Origin: Micrococcales bacterium
Lineage (GTDB): Bacteria > Actinomycetota > Actinomycetes > Actinomycetales > CAWJMD01
Length of the DNA stretch: 48,002 nt
Direction: 5' to 3'
Assembly (NCBI GenBank): GCA_002748415.1
Contig: PDSI01000140.1
Coordinates: 1-48,002 of the forward strand
Positions within the stretch are counted from its first letter, which is position 1. The number at the start of each line of letters is the position of its first letter. The position numbers were made by a program, and so were the translations under genes. Of the stretch, positions 37,785 to 47,512 are shown in pieces. The notes under the pieces were generated by a model that searched no databases, was not told the origin of the DNA, and was given only the letters and a program-made list of their open reading frames with translations.

Positions 37785-40700
37785 GTGGGTGCCTCCTGGG
37801 CCAGCAGCCGGGACAGCGCCACGACGGCCTCGGCCGGTGGCCGCCAGGCGAAGACGCCGCTGCGCGCCGGCAGTGGCCACCCGGTCAGCGGCTGGGTGGG
37901 CGCCTGTGGGCCGACCATCCCGCGCACGTACAGGTAGGCCACCCCGCCCAGATGAACGTGCGGGTCGTAGCCGGGTTGACGCCAGCGCAGGAACCGGTGC
38001 AACGCAACGCTGTACAGCAGCGCCTGCAGCGGGTAGTGCGCGGCCTGCATGCTGGCCGCCATCGCCTCCTGCCGGTAGTGGGCGGCCACCAGCGGTTGGC
38101 CGGCCCATTGGCCCAGCCAGTTGGTCTTGTAGTCCACGACGATGTAGCGCGGCTGGCCGGGTGCGCCGGCCGGGTCCGGGCCGGCATCGGCCAGGGCCCT
38201 GGCCGGTAGCCGCAGCACGACGTCGATGCTGCCGGTGAGGTAGCCGCGCAACGGGTCCACGGGCAGCCGCGGATCTCGCAGGGCATCGGGGTAGCCCGCC
38301 AGCGGGTCTTCGGGCGGCAGGTGATCGGCCAGCAGGTCGGCGATCTGCGCCAGCGTCCGGCCGGCTGTGGCGGGGGCGGCATCGCCACCGGCCAACGGGT
38401 ATTCGAAGGACAACTCCGACAGCCGGTGCGTGGGGGTGATGTCGGCCAGCCGCCACGTGGTGAGCGGGCCGAGGGGGGTGCGCAGCACCGGGCCGAGGGC
38501 CTGGGCCAGGTGGTGGGCGTCGATACCGCTGCCGGTGAACCGGCCGTCGATCACCCGGTCGCAGTGCGCGTGTAGTTCGGCGTCGAGGTCGGCTGCGGTG
38601 GTGTCGAGGGTCTCCAGCACGGTGTGCACCACGGTGCCGAACAACGGCCCCGCGGCCAGTTCCCCCATCGGGGAGGGGGTGGACCAGGCTTGCTGGTCCC
38701 CGGGCACGTCCCCGCCGGGCAGGTGCGCGGAGGGTGCCGCAGCGGCGGGCAATGATCCCGCGTCTCGCGGTTGACCGCCCTGAGCTGCTGCTGTGTCGAT
38801 CTCATCGGCCGTGCCGAGTTCGTCCGGCTCATCGGTGCCCTGTGTTAGCGCGGCGTCGTGGGCATCGGCGGACCGGGTGCCTGCGGTGCCGTGATGCGCG
38901 GCGGCCGTGAGCGCGGTGTAGGAGGTTCGCCGCCAGGCCCGGTCGAGCGCGCGGGTGAAACGCGCGTGCTCGATCGCCGGTGCCGGCCGCCCGCCCGCGG
39001 CGGCTTGCTGCCCACCCGAACGCTGTCCACCGCTACTCGCGACACGCCTGCTCCCGCGGGAAGCCGAGACGGCCTGAATCTCCACGCAGGTGCGTTCCGG
39101 CGAGGCGAGTTCGGCGAACCTGGCCCTGATCTGTTGTGGTGCGGGGATCGTGACCCGGTCCGGCACCGTGTTGGCGAGGTCTCGGGTGCCGAACAGTGCC
39201 CGGTGCAGTGCGCTGGCGGTGGTGTTGGCCTTGGAGTTGGCCCACCACACGGCCATGCCGCCGCTGGATCTGGTCAGGGCGACGTACAGCAGCCGGAGGT
39301 CTTCGGCCCGTTCTTCCTCCAGGTGTGCGGTCAGCGCGGCGGCGAAGGTGGGGTCGGATCGACCGCCCACGTGCACGATCCGTTGCCCGTCCTGGCTGTG
39401 CGCCAGCGGGAACGACACGAACCGGCTGTCCTCGTAGCGGTCCCAGGCGCTGGGCAAGCACACGAACGGGAACTCCAGGCCTTTGCTGCGGTGCACGGTG
39501 AGCACCTGGACGGCGGCTGCGTCGGATTCCAGCCGCCGGCTGCGGCCGTCCTGCTGATCGGAGCCGTGTTGGTCGTCGATGTGTTCGGCGAGCCAGCCGG
39601 CGAGGGCGGAGATTCCGAGGTGCTCGCGTTGCCGGGTGGTGTGCAGCAGTTCCGCGATGTGGGTCAGGTCGGTCATGAGGCGTTCGCCGTGCGGGTGGCT
39701 GAGGACTCGCGGCATGACGTGGCCGCTGGCCATGACGTCTTCGGCGACAGCGGCCACGCCATGTGCCTGCAGCAACCGGGCCCATTCGCGGATCCGTTCC
39801 CGCAGTTCCTCGATCTGGTCCTCGGTGGCGCAGGCGAGGTCGTCGCCGGTCCATTCGCGGAAGACGCCGGCGGCGACGGCACGCACCCTGGTGGTGTCCG
39901 CTGGGCGTTCCAGGGCCCGAAGCAGGGTGAGCCAATGCGCCGCGCCATCGGTGGTGAACACTGAGCCGGTGCCCGAGAACACCGCCGGGATACCGGATTC
40001 CAGCAACGCGTCGCGGATGTCCTCGCCCTGCCGGTTGGTGCGTACCAGGACCGCGATGTCACCGGGCTGCAGCTTCCGGGCGTGCCCGGTTTTCTCGGTC
40101 CAGGTGTGCCCGCCGTCCAATCGGCCGCCGACGACCTCGACCAGGTCGTGGCGGATCGCCTTCCTGGCCTGCGCGGCGGTGGGCGGACCGGTTTCCGGGT
40201 CACCGATCAGGTACCGCAACTGGACCGGCGGCTCGGCCGCGGCCAGGCGGGGCCGGTCGTGATGGCAGTTGATCGGGCGGACCAGGATTCGGGGGTCGCC
40301 GAGCGCGATGTCGGCGAGGATCTCGTTGACCGCCTCGGTGATGGCCGGGTCGCTGCGATAGTTGGTGTCCAGTATCCAGCGGGTACCGGCGCTGTCCGCG
40401 GCTGCCAGGTAGGTGTGCACGTCGCCGCCGCGGAAGCGGTAGATGGACTGTTTGGGGTCGCCCACGAGGATGAGGGTGAGGCTGCCGTGGAAGGCGGCCT
40501 TGAGGATCCGCCATTGCATCGGGTCGGTGTCCTGGAACTCGTCCACCAGCACGAACTTCACGTGTTCGCGCATCCGCGTCCGCGCGACCCGGCCGGTCGC
40601 CGGGTCGGTCAAGGCCGCGGCCAGGTCGGTCAGCAGATCGTCGAAGCCGAAGGTGCCGGCCAGCCGCGCCCGGATCGAGCGCACCACGGCCGCCCGGCCG

Positions 40701-41404
40701 GCGAACCAAGCCCGCTCGATCTGAACGTCGCCGGTGGCGGGGCCGCGCGCGGGAACGGCCGGCAGGTACGGCGAACCGGTGAGTGCCGACGGGCCGGCGG
40801 CCGGTGCGGTGCCTGGGCTCCGGATGACCCGGGACACCAGGTCCTTCGCCTCCTGCAGGCTCAATGGTGGCTGAGTTGCGGCGTTGGCGTACCGGGCGAG
40901 GTAGAGGTCTGCGGTGATCTGGGCGATCATCGCGGAGTCGTCGTTGTCGGCGGTCAGCCCGGGGTCGCGGCCCGCGGCCCAGCCCAGCGTGCTCAGCATC
41001 CGGGAGACCATGCCGTGGGTGGTGTCGATCGTGGCCGTGTCGAACGCGGACAGTGCTCCCCGCAGCCGCCGCCTGGCTTGGCCGGCGATCCCCTGCCGAT
41101 GCAGATGGGACACCAGTTCGGCGTGCTCGGTAGCCGGCTGGCTACCGGCCAAGGCGTCGTGCACATTGCGCAGGCTGGCCCTGACCCGGTCGCGGAGCTC
41201 GCTGGTGGCGGCGCGTCCGAAGGTGATGAGCATAAGTTGGTCGAGCCTGGCCTCTCCGGTGGCGACCAGCCGGACCGCCAGCGCCGCGATGGCGTAGGTC
41301 TTGCCGGTGCCGGCGCTGGCTTCGAGGATGACGGTGCCGCCGGGGATGGGCGCGGTCACGTCGAACGGGACAGGGTCACCGGCCGGGACGAGGTTCGTGG
41401 TCAT
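37781..41404 (-). CDS. recB: Exodeoxyribonuclease V subunit beta (RecB)
   Basis: 3'-5' helicase and nuclease of RecBCD, processing double-strand breaks. 1207 residues. Walker A is LEASAGTGKTYAI (31-36), motif II is FVLVDEFQDTDP, motif V is VLTVHRSKGLEF. The C-terminal nuclease has GSIDVVLRL (Asp 1061) and IVVDYKTNWLG (Asp 1091, Lys 1093), so the active site is intact; the gap between the two acidic residues is longer than in E. coli RecB, by a proline- and alanine-rich insert. Between helicase and nuclease parts, about residues 790-930, are low-complexity segments. Both ends overlap neighbours by ATGA, with recC upstream and recD downstream. Confidence 0.95.
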   Translation of the reverse strand: MTTNLVPAGDPVPFDVTAPIPGGTVILEASAGTGKTYAIAALAVRLVATGEARLDQLMLITFGRAATSELRDRVRASLRNVHDALAGSQPATEHAELVSHLHRQGIAGQARRRLRGALSAFDTATIDTTHGMVSRMLSTLGWAAGRDPGLTADNDDSAMIAQITADLYLARYANAATQPPLSLQEAKDLVSRVIRSPGTAPAAGPSALTGSPYLPAVPARGPATGDVQIERAWFAGRAAVVRSIRARLAGTFGFDDLLTDLAAALTDPATGRVARTRMREHVKFVLVDEFQDTDPMQWRILKAAFHGSLTLILVGDPKQSIYRFRGGDVHTYLAAADSAGTRWILDTNYRSDPAITEAVNEILADIALGDPRILVRPINCHHDRPRLAAAEPPVQLRYLIGDPETGPPTAAQARKAIRHDLVEVVGGRLDGGHTWTEKTGHARKLQPGDIAVLVRTNRQGEDIRDALLESGIPAVFSGTGSVFTTDGAAHWLTLLRALERPADTTRVRAVAAGVFREWTGDDLACATEDQIEELRERIREWARLLQAHGVAAVAEDVMASGHVMPRVLSHPHGERLMTDLTHIAELLHTTRQREHLGISALAGWLAEHIDDQHGSDQQDGRSRRLESDAAAVQVLTVHRSKGLEFPFVCLPSAWDRYEDSRFVSFPLAHSQDGQRIVHVGGRSDPTFAAALTAHLEEERAEDLRLLYVALTRSSGGMAVWWANSKANTTASALHRALFGTRDLANTVPDRVTIPAPQQIRARFAELASPERTCVEIQAVSASRGSRRVASSGGQRSGGQQAAAGGRPAPAIEHARFTRALDRAWRRTSYTALTAAAHHGTAGTRSADAHDAALTQGTDEPDELGTADEIDTAAAQGGQPRDAGSLPAAAAPSAHLPGGDVPGDQQAWSTPSPMGELAAGPLFGTVVHTVLETLDTTAADLDAELHAHCDRVIDGRFTGSGIDAHHLAQALGPVLRTPLGPLTTWRLADITPTHRLSELSFEYPLAGGDAAPATAGRTLAQIADLLADHLPPEDPLAGYPDALRDPRLPVDPLRGYLTGSIDVVLRLPARALADAGPDPAGAPGQPRYIVVDYKTNWLGQWAGQPLVAAHYRQEAMAASMQAAHYPLQALLYSVALHRFLRWRQPGYDPHVHLGGVAYLYVRGMVGPQAPTQPLTGWPLPARSGVFAWRPPAEAVVALSRLLAQEAPT

Positions 41405-44400
41405 GGCCCCGGGTCACCGGCCCGTTCAGGTTTCGTGGCCAGAACGGCTGCTGGCGGGGTCCCGCGCAGGCCGGCCGGCGACGGATGCCCGTCCTGCCAG
41501 GCGGCCAGCAGCGGGTCGAAAACGGACCTGGCCAGCGCGGCGAAGGCGTTGGGTTCGGTGTCGTCGTACGGGGTCCGTAGCGTCAGCGGCTCACCCAGCA
41601 GCTGCGGCCACGGGAGGGTGCCGGTCCCCCACACGTGCCGATAGGCGGCCCGTTGCCGGTCGTAGCGGTCATCGAAGTGGCCGGCCACGACTCGTTTGAG
41701 CAGGATTTCCGGGTCGGCATCCCGGCGGCGCCCGGCCGCGTAGGCGTGCGCGGCCGCCAGGCCCAACGGCAGTGGCGCGCGCAGGCCGGCGTCCCGGATC
41801 GACAGCAGCCCGCGAAGCAGGTCGACTGCCCGGGCAGGGTCGGGCGCCTGCAGATGACAGACCGTGGGTTTGCGGCCGATGAGCACGCAGGCCTGCACCG
41901 CAGGTAAGCCGGGGTCGGCGGTAGCCACCACGGCCAGTAACTGGATCCACGCTTGTAGCAAGCGTTCCGGAGTACTGCGGGAGACGCTGGTGTGCACCAG
42001 CAGATCTGTCCGCTGGCCCGCCACGATGCCGTGCACGAGGGTCTCGCCCACCTGGGCCCGGACCGGAACGGAGACCGCAGGCGTGCCCAGGTACGCGGCC
42101 GTGGCGTCCATCGCAGCCTTGACATCGGACTTGGCGGCCTGCAGGGGATGACGGGCCAAGCCGAGCGGGGGCAGTGACCCACGGCGACGCTCCAGCGCGG
42201 CGGCGTGCTCCCAGTCCAGCCCGGCCAGCGCCGAACCCAGGATGCGGTCCTTGACCTGCCAGGACTGCAACGGGTCCAGCGCCAGCGGTATGCGGTCCCC
42301 GTCCGTCGCCTCCTCGTCGGCCCGGACATTCAGCCCAATCCGCTCGAACAAGAACCGCTGGACCGGTGCGGCGAAGAACTGCACCAGTGAGCGCAACTCC
42401 AATGTGGGTTGCGGCGGCACCGGTGCCAGCACTCCGGACAGGAAGGGTCGCGCGTCCGCGCGGGCGGCGCCGGCGGACCGACACGCGGCGGCGGCCGCCG
42501 GGTCGTGGCTGAACGGACCAGCCACCCCGAGCCGTCCTGGTTCGAAATTGCGAGTGCTGAAGTCCTGCAACGGGTGCCGGCGGGTCAACCGTTCCCATGC
42601 GCAGGCGTAGCCGGCAGCGTTCGAGGTGGTGTTGAGCACGTCCCGCAGTTCGGTGACCGGCACCGCGGGAGGCCGCGGGGCGCCGGTGACCTCGTTCGTG
42701 CCGGAGTACAGCACCACGAGGGTGTCGGTGGCGGCCATGACCGCGTCCAGCAGCAGCTGGCGTTCTTCGCTGGGGCGGTCTCGCTCCCCCACCCTGGGAT
42801 CCCGGGCCAAGGCGTTCTCCCCATGGTCCCGGCTGCGGCGCGGGAAAGCGTCCTCGTCCATGCCCAGCAGCACGACGACGCGGTGCGGGACCGCCCGCAT
42901 CGGCGTCAAGGAACACACGGTGAGGTCGCCGGTGCGGAAGCCGGACCGGGTGGGGCGGCCGGCGAACCGGTCGGCGACCATGGCCAGCACGCTGGCCACG
43001 TCCAGCACCGGCTCGTCCCCGCGGGCGGGTGAGCCTGGCTGCGCGGCAACCGCGGCCTCCTGCTCGCCGGTGAGCTCGGCGATGACTCTGGCGGCGTGCA
43101 CGTGCTGCCAGAGCGCTTGTGGGGCCGGTAGCGTCAGTTCATGCATAGCCGTGTGCAGCCAGTCGCCCCATTCAGCGATGCTCAGCGCGCGGGTCGTCCG
43201 GTGCAGCAGGTAGCGCACGCGAGCAACGAACTCGGCCAGTCGGCCGACCAGGTCGATGTCCGTCGACTCGATCTGGTCCATGCCCAGGCCCGGACCCAGC
43301 GGGCCGGCTTGTTCGGACTGGACGACGCCCAGCAGCAACCGGTCCAGCCCGGCCTGCCAGGTGTTGTGCGGCAGCCCGGCCAGGTTGAACAGGCCGCGGT
43401 GCCCGCTGTCCAGCCCCCACCTGACTCCAGCCTCCTGGGCCCATTCGTGGGCCCGGTCGAGGTCGTCATCGGTGAAGGCGAACCGGTTTCGCACCACCGG
43501 AGCGGCCGCCAGGTCCAGGAGCTCTTCGACGCTCACCCTGGCCTTGGCCAGTTCCAGCAGCTGGCCGAGGACGCTGAGTACGGGGTTGGTGTTGCGTACC
43601 GAGCGGTCGGCCACGGTGACCCGCAGCCGCTGGGCCGGGTGCAACTGCGGCGCGGACTGCGTGGCGGCAGTCCCCCCGTCCGGCTGCCCGCCGGGGGTTC
43701 GGGTGCCCGAGCCCACCTGGTCGATGGCGTGTTCGAGGTTGCAGGCGGCGGTCAGCAGCGGCGCGAACCGTTCCAGGTCCGGGCACATGACCAGGATGTC
43801 GCGCGGTTGCAGCTGCGGGTCGGCGGTGAGCAGGTGCAGAACGACGTCGCGGAGCACACCCACCTGGCGGGCTGGGCCGTGGCAGGAGTGGATCTGGATG
43901 CTGTGATCGCCCGGGTCGATCTCGAACCGGCCCGCGCCCAGCGGGCCCGGCTGCCCGGCAGCGAGGATGTCGCGGTCGGTGGCGATGTCGCGTTGCACGG
44001 TGGACAACAGCGTTTCCCGGTGTCCGGGGTCGTTCACCGGGTGGTGACGGTCCTCGTCGACCGTGGCCGACCTGAGAACGGTGACCTGCATCTCCCGGGC
44101 GTCCCGCGCCCAGGAGGCCGCCAGCGGGTGCCGGGCCAGCTGCGCGGTCGGGTCGGCGCGGCGTGGCCAGCCGGTGGCCGGTGGCGGATGCTCGCGCAGG
44201 TACCCCGCGACCTCCTCCCACAACGCGGGTGAGGGGTGCGGCAACCACAGGTGCACGTCACGATGCGCGGCCAGTGCGGACAGCACGAGCACCTGGTCCT
44301 CGGTGATACGGGTGGGTCCGAACACGCTCAGCCTGGCCGGCAGGTCGACCACGGCGGGGTCGGCGCGCAACGCGGCGCAGACCGTCTCGATCCGGGCAGC

Positions 44401-45048
44401 GGGGGGTGGCACCCCGGTGAGTTCGGTCAGTTCGGTGAGAACCGTCCGCTGCCAGGCCAGATCTTCCGGGATTCCCGTGCCGGCGGCGTTGTCCATGCTG
44501 CCGGCCAGCCACGACCGCACCATGTGCGGGCGCTGGGCGCCGTAGTCGGTCAGCGTGCGGGCCAGCAGCTCGGCGGCCGCCCAGCGCCGCCCGTGCCCAC
44601 CGCTGAGCTCACCCACACGTCCGCCGCCGCGTAGATACGCGGTCAGCAGCTCGAACCCGTCGCGCCCTTCCCAGGACGGCAACAGCCCCAGGATGGTACG
44701 GGCCAGCAGCGGGGGATGCCAGGGATCGGGCGGCTCGGGCCGGGCCGGCGTGCCCGGCGCTGCCGGGGCACCGGACGTACCCGCCAGGAGGCACCGCTCG
44801 ATCAGCGCGTGCGGCTGGGGGAAGCTCAGAGCCGCGCAGACTCCGTCTCTACCACCGGGGCCGGCGCCGAGATGGTGGGCCAGACCCTGGGCGATCCACC
44901 GCTCCACCCCACGGGTAGGTACCGCAACCACGTCGGGGGTGAACGGATCGACCTGGCCGTCCAGCCCCGCCGGCGGACTGGCCAACACCTGCGCGAGCCC
45001 GACCAGCAACGCATCCGATCGCTCGGCTCGGTGGACGGTCAACGGCAT
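41401..45048 (-). CDS. recC: Exodeoxyribonuclease V subunit gamma (RecC)
   Basis: Scaffold subunit of RecBCD with inactive helicase-like domains; it recognises regulatory sequences in the DNA strand. 1215 residues from ATG 45048 (MPLTVHRAERSDALLVGL). FTPDVVAVPTRGVERWIAQGLAHHLG near the N-terminus and RVVVLLGMDEDAFPRR, with YSGTNEVTGAPRPPAVPVTELRD near the middle, are characteristic. The start is chosen because a TATCGT box lies seven bases upstream and no ribosome binding site is seen for the longer ATG at 45099. First gene of recC-recB-recD, and its TGA overlaps the recB start. Confidence 0.93.
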   Translation of the reverse strand: MPLTVHRAERSDALLVGLAQVLASPPAGLDGQVDPFTPDVVAVPTRGVERWIAQGLAHHLGAGPGGRDGVCAALSFPQPHALIERCLLAGTSGAPAAPGTPARPEPPDPWHPPLLARTILGLLPSWEGRDGFELLTAYLRGGGRVGELSGGHGRRWAAAELLARTLTDYGAQRPHMVRSWLAGSMDNAAGTGIPEDLAWQRTVLTELTELTGVPPPAARIETVCAALRADPAVVDLPARLSVFGPTRITEDQVLVLSALAAHRDVHLWLPHPSPALWEEVAGYLREHPPPATGWPRRADPTAQLARHPLAASWARDAREMQVTVLRSATVDEDRHHPVNDPGHRETLLSTVQRDIATDRDILAAGQPGPLGAGRFEIDPGDHSIQIHSCHGPARQVGVLRDVVLHLLTADPQLQPRDILVMCPDLERFAPLLTAACNLEHAIDQVGSGTRTPGGQPDGGTAATQSAPQLHPAQRLRVTVADRSVRNTNPVLSVLGQLLELAKARVSVEELLDLAAAPVVRNRFAFTDDDLDRAHEWAQEAGVRWGLDSGHRGLFNLAGLPHNTWQAGLDRLLLGVVQSEQAGPLGPGLGMDQIESTDIDLVGRLAEFVARVRYLLHRTTRALSIAEWGDWLHTAMHELTLPAPQALWQHVHAARVIAELTGEQEAAVAAQPGSPARGDEPVLDVASVLAMVADRFAGRPTRSGFRTGDLTVCSLTPMRAVPHRVVVLLGMDEDAFPRRSRDHGENALARDPRVGERDRPSEERQLLLDAVMAATDTLVVLYSGTNEVTGAPRPPAVPVTELRDVLNTTSNAAGYACAWERLTRRHPLQDFSTRNFEPGRLGVAGPFSHDPAAAAACRSAGAARADARPFLSGVLAPVPPQPTLELRSLVQFFAAPVQRFLFERIGLNVRADEEATDGDRIPLALDPLQSWQVKDRILGSALAGLDWEHAAALERRRGSLPPLGLARHPLQAAKSDVKAAMDATAAYLGTPAVSVPVRAQVGETLVHGIVAGQRTDLLVHTSVSRSTPERLLQAWIQLLAVVATADPGLPAVQACVLIGRKPTVCHLQAPDPARAVDLLRGLLSIRDAGLRAPLPLGLAAAHAYAAGRRRDADPEILLKRVVAGHFDDRYDRQRAAYRHVWGTGTLPWPQLLGEPLTLRTPYDDTEPNAFAALARSVFDPLLAAWQDGHPSPAGLRGTPPAAVLATKPERAGDPGP

Positions 45049-45322
45049 GCACCGGACGATACCGGTGGACCCCGACGGTTCGCGGTTCGGCCAGGTCACC
45101 CCCGCGTGGCCGGATCAGCGCGACTGTCCGGCCTGCTGACACCCCCGACCCCAACTACTCATCGTCACTGGTAAGGCAACGCCGCGTAGCGCGAACAAGC
45201 CGGGCGGAAACCGGCCGGCAGCACAACAGCATGCCGTCCAGTTCCCACCCGGGAAATCCACGCGGATACCGATGTGATAGACCGACGCCGTGGGTCGGAT
45301 CAGCATCGGCGTGCTCGCACGA
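45049..45322. other. Upstream region of recCBD
   Basis: 274 bases between the secreted-protein gene and recC. It holds the recC -10 box and one hairpin: GGCCGGA (45108-45114) and TCCGGCC (45127-45133) with a 12-base loop, which might end the upstream transcript. No gene is seen here. Confidence 0.5.
45056..45061 (-). promoter_or_regulatory. -10 element of recC
   Basis: TATCGT on the minus strand, seven bases before ATG 45048, the leaderless arrangement. No -35 match. Confidence 0.5.
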
Positions 45323-46345
45323 TCAGCTCCAGCAACCGGAGGGTGCCGTACTACCGGAGGCCTCGCCCAGTTTCGGCATCGCGTAGCACTTGTACTCGAA
45401 CGTTCCGGCGCTGGCGTTGGCTCCGGTCACCTCCCAGCCGGCGACGCTCACGTACCAGTTGCTCAGCCCGTTGAACGCTGAGTCTTTCGAGTCGATCGAG
45501 CTGACCAGGTTCTTGATATCTACGGTGGCCAAGCGGTAACCGTCCTGGTATTCCTGGTTATACTTCCGCAGGATGAAGTACGACGCCTTCTCACCCATAT
45601 CACCAGGCGTGCGACGGAAGACCATATACGTCATTCCGCTATTTTGAATTTCCCCCAGTGCCTCCGTCTTGTTGCTCAGTGAAAGGTTCTCCACCGGCTC
45701 GCCACCAGTGCCAAAGGTGTGACGGTGTAGCGACTCGTACTCGCTACGGACCGATCGTGAAGCCCACTCGGCAACCGTGATGTCGATCGCGTTCGAGCTG
45801 CGGTCTCCCGCTGGGTTCGTGCGCGGCACCTCGCTGATGTACACGAGTGCCTGCGCGTGCGCTTTGCCGCCAGGGGTTGCGCCGACCCACCTTCCCACAG
45901 AGCGCATCTGGCCTGCTTCGTTCACTCGCTTCGTCCCGTAGCCGTTGTCACCGCTGAAGTAGAAGGACTTGTTCATGGAGACATCGAACTCACGGTAGCC
46001 CACGCCGTTGTTGCTGTAGCCCCGCCCTGGCACGGCATCTGGCAAGGCTCTATTCGTGTTGTTCCAGGTGACCCGGAACTGTCCTCCGTCCTCACCGAGT
46101 CGCACCGATCCGCTGCCGTTCCATTCCTTTGCTTTCCAACCGGAAATGCCCACATCTCTCGGCCTGCCGGCCGCGGTGTTGCCCGGTGGGCAACTGCCCC
46201 AGTTGCCCATTTCGCTGAAGGATGCGACCGAGTTCGGACGCGCCGGCGAACATGCGGCATCGGCGTGCGTGGATGCCAAGAGTGTTGCCGGAACGGCCAT
46301 AACTGCAGCGGCTGCGATCGATCCTGTCAGCTGCTTCTTGCGCAT
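45323..46345 (-). CDS. Secreted protein, possibly GH11-like fold
   Basis: 340 residues with a Sec signal peptide (about 1-31, cut after HADA). The mature part is beta-rich with four cysteines (32, 52, 320, 338) that could form two disulfides. Some stretches recall family 11 xylanases: GGQFRVTWNNTNRALPD, NSGMTYMVFRRTP, and AGTFEYKCYAMPKL near the end, which parallel the GQYSVTWSNTGNF, GGTYDIY and TFNYQ segments of those enzymes. The two catalytic glutamates cannot be placed with confidence, so enzyme activity is not claimed. ATG 46345 has GAGAGGA upstream. G+C is clearly lower than in the neighbours (61 of 120 bases at 45541-45660 by hand count), suggesting transfer. Confidence 0.65.
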   Translation of the reverse strand: MRKKQLTGSIAAAAVMAVPATLLASTHADAACSPARPNSVASFSEMGNWGSCPPGNTAAGRPRDVGISGWKAKEWNGSGSVRLGEDGGQFRVTWNNTNRALPDAVPGRGYSNNGVGYREFDVSMNKSFYFSGDNGYGTKRVNEAGQMRSVGRWVGATPGGKAHAQALVYISEVPRTNPAGDRSSNAIDITVAEWASRSVRSEYESLHRHTFGTGGEPVENLSLSNKTEALGEIQNSGMTYMVFRRTPGDMGEKASYFILRKYNQEYQDGYRLATVDIKNLVSSIDSKDSAFNGLSNWYVSVAGWEVTGANASAGTFEYKCYAMPKLGEASGSTAPSGCWS

Positions 46346-46742
46346 ACGTATTTCCTCTCGATGTGATCGGCTTTGATGGACGACAGGCACATACTCATCG
46401 ACCCCTGTCGATTTGGATCTCGACGGCACCGGCCTGTCGGCATAAGACCCTAGAACTTACGCAACCGATTTGTCCACGCAGACGCACCATTCTTCGCGCA
46501 CCTTGGCACCACAACGAGATACGCAACGACAGGCAATCGATGCGATCACTACTCATCGTTACCTGATCCGGAGTTCACACACTTTCCTGGCGGTACCGAC
46601 CGGCCGGCACCTGCGATGGGATGCGCGCGACCCCGCCATCTCCAGCTACACAGCGTTTCGAGGCAGTCCTATACGCGGATGCTTCTCCACTCGGGTCACC
46701 GACCGTGATTCGCCTCACGTCCACAAGCGAGCACCGCACCCG
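46346..46742. other. Lower-GC intergenic region
   Basis: 397 bases between the YgjV-like gene and the secreted-protein gene, both on the minus strand. Besides the promoter listed separately I see no conserved gene or RNA. Open reading frames here are short and have no conserved features. Confidence 0.5.
46447..46476 (-). promoter_or_regulatory. Candidate promoter of secreted-protein gene
   Basis: On the minus strand TGGACA (46471-46476), an 18-base spacer and TAGGGT (46447-46452). The leader would be about 95 bases long. Confidence 0.4.
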
Positions 46743-47363
46743 CTACCCGGTCAAGTACTTCACATACCGGTCCCCTACTTCCTGGAAGCCGATCCGGGAG
46801 TAGTAGGGATTGACCATGTCCGGTGGGGTGAGAATCCGGGTGTAGCCGCGGTCGCGGAAGACTCGGCTGTGGTTGAACACGAACTTACCTGGGGAGAAAT
46901 CGCGGAATTTGGGAGCGACGTAGTCGACGTCGATCTGCGCGACGCCCTCTCCCGCATCGCTGATCAGCATCAGTCCGGCGGTCTCGTCGCCGCTTTGCAC
47001 GATAAAGGCCAGTTGCTCAGCACGCACCGTTCCGTCGAAGCTGGGATGGAACCGGGCGAGGTCGTCCCGGTACCGGGTGATCACGTGATCCAGGAACTTG
47101 TCATCCGGGTCGACTTGGACCACGCGGTAGGTCGCGTCGTCCTCGGAACTACGCGTCAGGCGGATCAGATAGAAGACGTTGATCAGGCCCAGGGCCACGT
47201 TCAGCCCAACCATCGGCCAGACCGCGAGCGCCGCGTTGTAGATCATGAGGATGATGCACCCGACCAGGTTGATCAACCGCAGCCGCAGGATTCGCGTCTG
47301 CAGCAGCGACACGACCAGAATCAGTGAACCGATCCAACCGAAGACCTCGAGCGCAACACCCAC
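46743..47363 (-). CDS. YgjV-like membrane protein with GNAT-like C-terminus
   Basis: 206 residues. The N-terminal part (about 3-21, 30-46 and 50-68) is three membrane helices with LRLINLVGCIILMIYNAALAV, similar to inner-membrane YgjV proteins. The C-terminal part (about 75-206) resembles an acetyltransferase (GNAT) fold: AGLMLISDAGEGVAQIDVDY, KFVFNHSRVFRDRGYTRIL, PYYSRIGFQEVGDRYVKYL. This looks like a membrane-tethered GNAT, with substrate unknown. The start is GTG 47363, six bases after a TAGACT box. It is divergent from cbiM. Confidence 0.7.
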   Translation of the reverse strand: MGVALEVFGWIGSLILVVSLLQTRILRLRLINLVGCIILMIYNAALAVWPMVGLNVALGLINVFYLIRLTRSSEDDATYRVVQVDPDDKFLDHVITRYRDDLARFHPSFDGTVRAEQLAFIVQSGDETAGLMLISDAGEGVAQIDVDYVAPKFRDFSPGKFVFNHSRVFRDRGYTRILTPPDMVNPYYSRIGFQEVGDRYVKYLTG

Positions 47364-47369
47364 CCCAGC

Positions 47370-47375
47370 AGTCTA
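47370..47375 (-). promoter_or_regulatory. -10 element of YgjV-like gene
   Basis: TAGACT on the minus strand, six bases before GTG 47363, consistent with a leaderless message. Confidence 0.45.
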
Positions 47376-47478
47376 GGAGCCACCACGCGGGATCTGGGCT
47401 GGTCGGCGGTGGACGGCTGGCCCCGGTGACCAGCTGGCTCGTCGCGGATCACGGTGCGTCCGCCGCCCGTCGGCCGAC

Positions 47479-47512
47479 GTGACAACCCTCGCCAGATGCG
47501 ACATAGTTGCAT
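47479..47512 (+). promoter_or_regulatory. cbiM promoter with overlapping inverted repeat
   Basis: GTGACA (47479-47484), a 17-base spacer and CATAGT (47502-47507) form a good promoter. The inverted repeat ATGCGAC, ATA, GTTGCAT (47496-47512, one mismatch) covers the -10. Such a site would suit a repressor, perhaps a metal sensor, but the regulator is unknown. Confidence 0.6.

Noticed and set aside
37785..38456. Extended N-terminus of RecD
   Set aside because: It overlaps recB in another frame and is rich in R, P and A; ATG 37784 with ATGA overlap is the natural start.
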